NCBI GenBank assembly: GCA_003991915.1
Contig: RQTK01000763.1
Location: 139,944 to 203,943, forward strand
Reading direction: 5' to 3'
Length of the DNA: 64,000 bases
From: Elysia chlorotica
Taxonomy: Eukaryota > Mollusca > Gastropoda > Plakobranchidae
Positions 61,000 through 64,000 of the stretch are shown here, one piece after another; position 1 is the first letter of the stretch; each line of letters opens with the position of its first letter. The notes beneath the pieces were generated by a model. That model searched no databases, had not been told where the DNA came from, and worked only from the letters and a program-made list of their open reading frames with translations. The position numbers and the translations under genes were made by a program.

Positions 61000-63160
61000 A
61001 CAAAACCAAACTGTCATGAGGCAATTTCAGACCCTCATCATTATGACCCGCAACACTATTTTCATGATGTGGCTCATTAGAATTCTCGTTATCTGTGCTT
61101 CATATTCCAGTAATCCTGGGTAGGATTATAAAGACACCTTTTCAAATCATGTGGGATGTTTTCATTGTCATAAGTTTTGTTCAATAATAGTGTTTGCACA
61201 CCCATTACTGCTTCTTCTAATACATTTAGCAATATTTCATTTTTATTCGGCGATATACCGTCATTCAAGTGACTTTTCATAACACTCATCAAATCATTAT
61301 TTCTTTCATCATCGTATTGCTCTGCTATTTATTCCTACATTCTTTCTTTCTTTTTTTCCCATAAAATCGTTTCATCTTTTGACAGAACTAAGTATTTTTC
61401 TTACGCGCGTTGTTGACCGAATTTTTTCCAAGTCCGTATTGATTTATGTTTGTCCTTAGCGCTTATTGGTTATTTTAATATTTTATAATAACATTTAACT
61501 TGGATATTTTAAACTTTTAAAACTTTTTATGCATAATTCATATGCCTATACCTCTCAAAGATAAAGTAGTCACCGATGCTGCTAGAATAGTTTATTACTT
61601 ATCTTAGGACATCATAGGCACAATACAGCTTTTACTGTGTTGACGTCTTGTAAAAACAAAAACGAAAAAAATCCACAATCTTCTCACAGGTTGGGAGAAA
61701 TAAATGTTTCAAATAAAGATGTCCTTGACCTTTGTCTATTATTTTCTGCATAAGCTACATCCTGCAAAAACAATGTTGTTTTTTGTTGGGGTTTTTTTTT
61801 TTAATTTACCATATAAAACTTAACCAATAAAAGCTGTTATGGACAATTGCAGTTGCAGTATTATGTCAAGTTTATTCCTTAAATCAAAATTATTAAAAGT
61901 TTTAAACTTACTTGTGCAGCTTTCATGTCGTTTTGAACATCTGTTCCTGTTAATTTTCTGTTGATGGAGGATTTTGCAATGAGTTTAGTTGATTTAATGT
62001 CCAACACCAAAATGACACCTCAGAGTCCTAGTCCGTTTTAGATGTAAAATATCATATCATATTTTATTTTGCATCTATAGACATTATTATCTGCCATTTC
62101 ACGAAAACAACGACGCAAAAAAGGAAAGTAAAGAAAAAACTATCTCAAATCTAGATACACAAACTTTGAAGGCAACAAATTATCCCATCTTTAAAATGAT
62201 GTGTAATATAAGATTCTCTAGAACCATCGAATTCCTGGATGCCAGCATCTCTAAATCAAACTGATTACACTTCATTCTACCGAATTTTAGAAGTTGTGGA
62301 CCTAGCTTTCAAATCACAAAAACAAAATGCAACAAAACAAAAGCAAGAAAGAGTTTGTTTTTTTTTTTAAACAGGAAGATTTCATCTTTTCGAAGGGGAC
62401 ATTAAAAATATACTCTCTTCACACACCAGAAGCATTAAAAACTTTAAATTTTACACCAATCAATTAAAAAAAAAACATATAAAGGTAGAATTTTGACAAA
62501 AAATTAAGTATAATATTATTTATCATAAAATATATAAATCTTGATATCTCAATATCACACCTTCAATTACTGAAAGTATTTAATATATGGAAAATATAAT
62601 GTTGTGCAAACCTAAGTTATAAGTTATCTATATCTATTATTATAATTGTCTTCGTCTCAAACTTAGACATGCTATCAAATCCGAACCGCTTCACCCTAAA
62701 ATCCGAAATTTTTACAGTAAAATTACAAATGCGCCAGAAAATTTTAGAGTCATAAAACTATTAACATCAAACGCCTAATCCATTTTTAACGAAAATTAAC
62801 GAATTAATAAAACTAAAAATGTATTTAAAAAACGAACAGACACAACAATTACGGCTTTCTCCCCTTCCTTGAACAACAAACAAATCGAAAGTGCTATAAA
62901 TATTGATTCTTTTTATTTTCTAAGTGCGTGTGCAAATTTTAATGCGCACATTGCACCGTTTTCTTAGACGTTTGGTTAATTATTAGTTCTTATTATAAAT
63001 TATTGAGCCTACTTTAATTTGATGCAACCTCTTCATATAATTAAAAGTATAGGACTCAGGAATAATAAAGAAAATAGATCTGAATTATTTGACCAAGAAG
63101 CATGACTCAACTGTATCATGAGCGGAATTTGATTGTGAAAGATCTAGATCTAGATTAGAT
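61000..63160. other. AT-rich stretch, no gene seen
   Basis: No exon, SINE or element is recognised apart from a short reverse SINE-tail match (GATTTAATGTCCAACACC) at about 61992-62009. Confidence 0.5.
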
Positions 63161-63168
63161 CTATTACG

Positions 63169-63462
63169 ATGGCAGGTGAGAAAAACAGACGTCGTTTAAG
63201 ACGATCCAAATACTTAGCAGCAACACTCAATCAAAATCAAATTCCCCCAACCACACAAACACAAACATCACTTGATCAACCATCCATATCTAGGCCTACT
63301 GATACTGGTCGAAATCTAGATTTAGATCTACAACAAAGTGAAAACAGACACAGCTCTAGATCTCCACAACTTAGAGACAGTTTTAGATCTGCTACACCAC
63401 CACGAAAAGAAGATAGATCCACACGGATTATATCTAGATCTACTGATCTACATCACCACTGA
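63169..63462 (+). CDS. Small arginine/serine-rich open frame, uncertain
   Basis: Starts at an ATG in good context (ACGATGG) and runs 97 codons. The product is highly charged and polar (MAGEKNRRRLRRSKYLAATL at the start; SRSPQLRDSFRSATPPRKED later) with no membrane segment. After the stop, another frame continues in a similar Gln/Asn/Thr-rich style (QPDISQAASTVTLQTAPNND), suggesting one frameshift. A basic low-complexity start could be a transposon Gag-like protein or the first exon of a host gene. CTAGAT words inside it match the hexanucleotide repeat elsewhere, so part may be repeat-derived. Confidence 0.35.
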   Translation: MAGEKNRRRLRRSKYLAATLNQNQIPPTTQTQTSLDQPSISRPTDTGRNLDLDLQQSENRHSSRSPQLRDSFRSATPPRKEDRSTRIISRSTDLHHH

Positions 63463-63916
63463 CGCCTCAGCCTGACATCAGTCAGGCAGCTTCTACAGTT
63501 ACACTGCAAACTGCCCCAAACAATGACAATACAGCACTTGATCAACCCTTTTCTGTTACATAACAACAATGCCAACATGGGTATTGGTTTAAACTTTTAA
63601 TCCGTCGAATTTGCGGGTCTTCGATTCGCCGGTCGTCGCAGGTTTTGATATTAAAAAAACAAAACAAAAAAAAAACAGATGATTATCTATCTATCTATCG
63701 CTGTACTTAATGTCGCATGTTTCACTTAACCATACAGATGATTATATAGAAGAAAAAAAACAGATAACAGAAAAACATGCAAAGGCAACATCTATACATG
63801 TACAACTCAGCAGTTGAGAAAACTATAAATTCGTTATAATGGTTTTTTTTTTCCTTCTTTTATAAGTTTTAACCTATTTATAAAATATGCTAACACATCA
63901 AGCATCTTTCTAGATT

Positions 63917-64000
63917 GGGGGCGCGGTGGTCCAGGGGTAGAACATCGGCTTCAGACGCAAAAGGTACCGAGTTCGAATCCTGGCTGTTGCATTCCCTCCT
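63917..64000 (+). mobile_element. SINE head, cut off by the window end
   Basis: The tRNA-like head is complete: GGGGGCGCGGTGGTCCAGGG, A-box then ACATCGGCTTC, and the B-box GAGTTCGAATCC 38 bases later, then GCATTCCCTCCT. The rest lies beyond the window. Confidence 0.9.

Noticed and set aside
63917..64000. Functional tRNA gene (also at 12.4, 17.4 and 21.1 kb)
   Set aside because: A- and B-box sequences are present but acceptor stems do not pair and the sequence continues into SINE bodies.

Overview
The window is animal DNA, most likely from a mollusc and probably a heterobranch gastropod (inference). Coding exons are short, separated by AT-rich introns, and joined by GT/AG splice sites. There are many (GA)n/(CT)n tracts, many tRNA-derived SINE copies, fragments of non-LTR retrotransposons, and one run of 641 Ns at a microsatellite. 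No bacterial, viral or CRISPR feature is visible. Coding sequence is a small part of the window; most long open frames are translations of repeats.

Left part (1-19.3 kb). One exon of peptide O-xylosyltransferase (114-283, +) is followed by about 10 kb with no recognisable coding exon. A start exon for a small type II membrane protein lies on the minus strand at 19087-19287, and a phase-compatible candidate second exon lies at 10741-10848. The rest is SINEs, microsatellites, a 148-bp tandem duplication, and a tandem triplication of a CCAAT/TATA-containing unit that also occurs elsewhere in the window.

Middle part (25.2-39.3 kb, minus). Nineteen exons, in continuous phase, encode 901 residues matching the C-terminal half of BTAF1 (Mot1/TAF172), the SNF2-type ATPase that removes TBP from DNA. 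Helicase motifs I to VI are all present. The N-terminal HEAT half is not found anywhere to the right, and the conserved C-terminal end is replaced by sequence from a minisatellite.

Right part (42.5-59.9 kb, plus). I reconstruct a gene not known to me: two related extracellular domains, each encoded by two exons, a single transmembrane exon, and a very short tail. The transmembrane exon sits in a tandem duplication of about 2.2 kb. Its two copies encode the same protein and differ only by three silent changes. Each copy is followed by a minisatellite whose unit copies the exon's own splice donor. A SINE has landed on the branch point upstream of one exon and duplicated it. These splice-linked repeats are the most unusual content of the window. 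The end (59.9-64 kb) is AT-rich with one small arginine-rich open frame and a SINE cut off by the window end.
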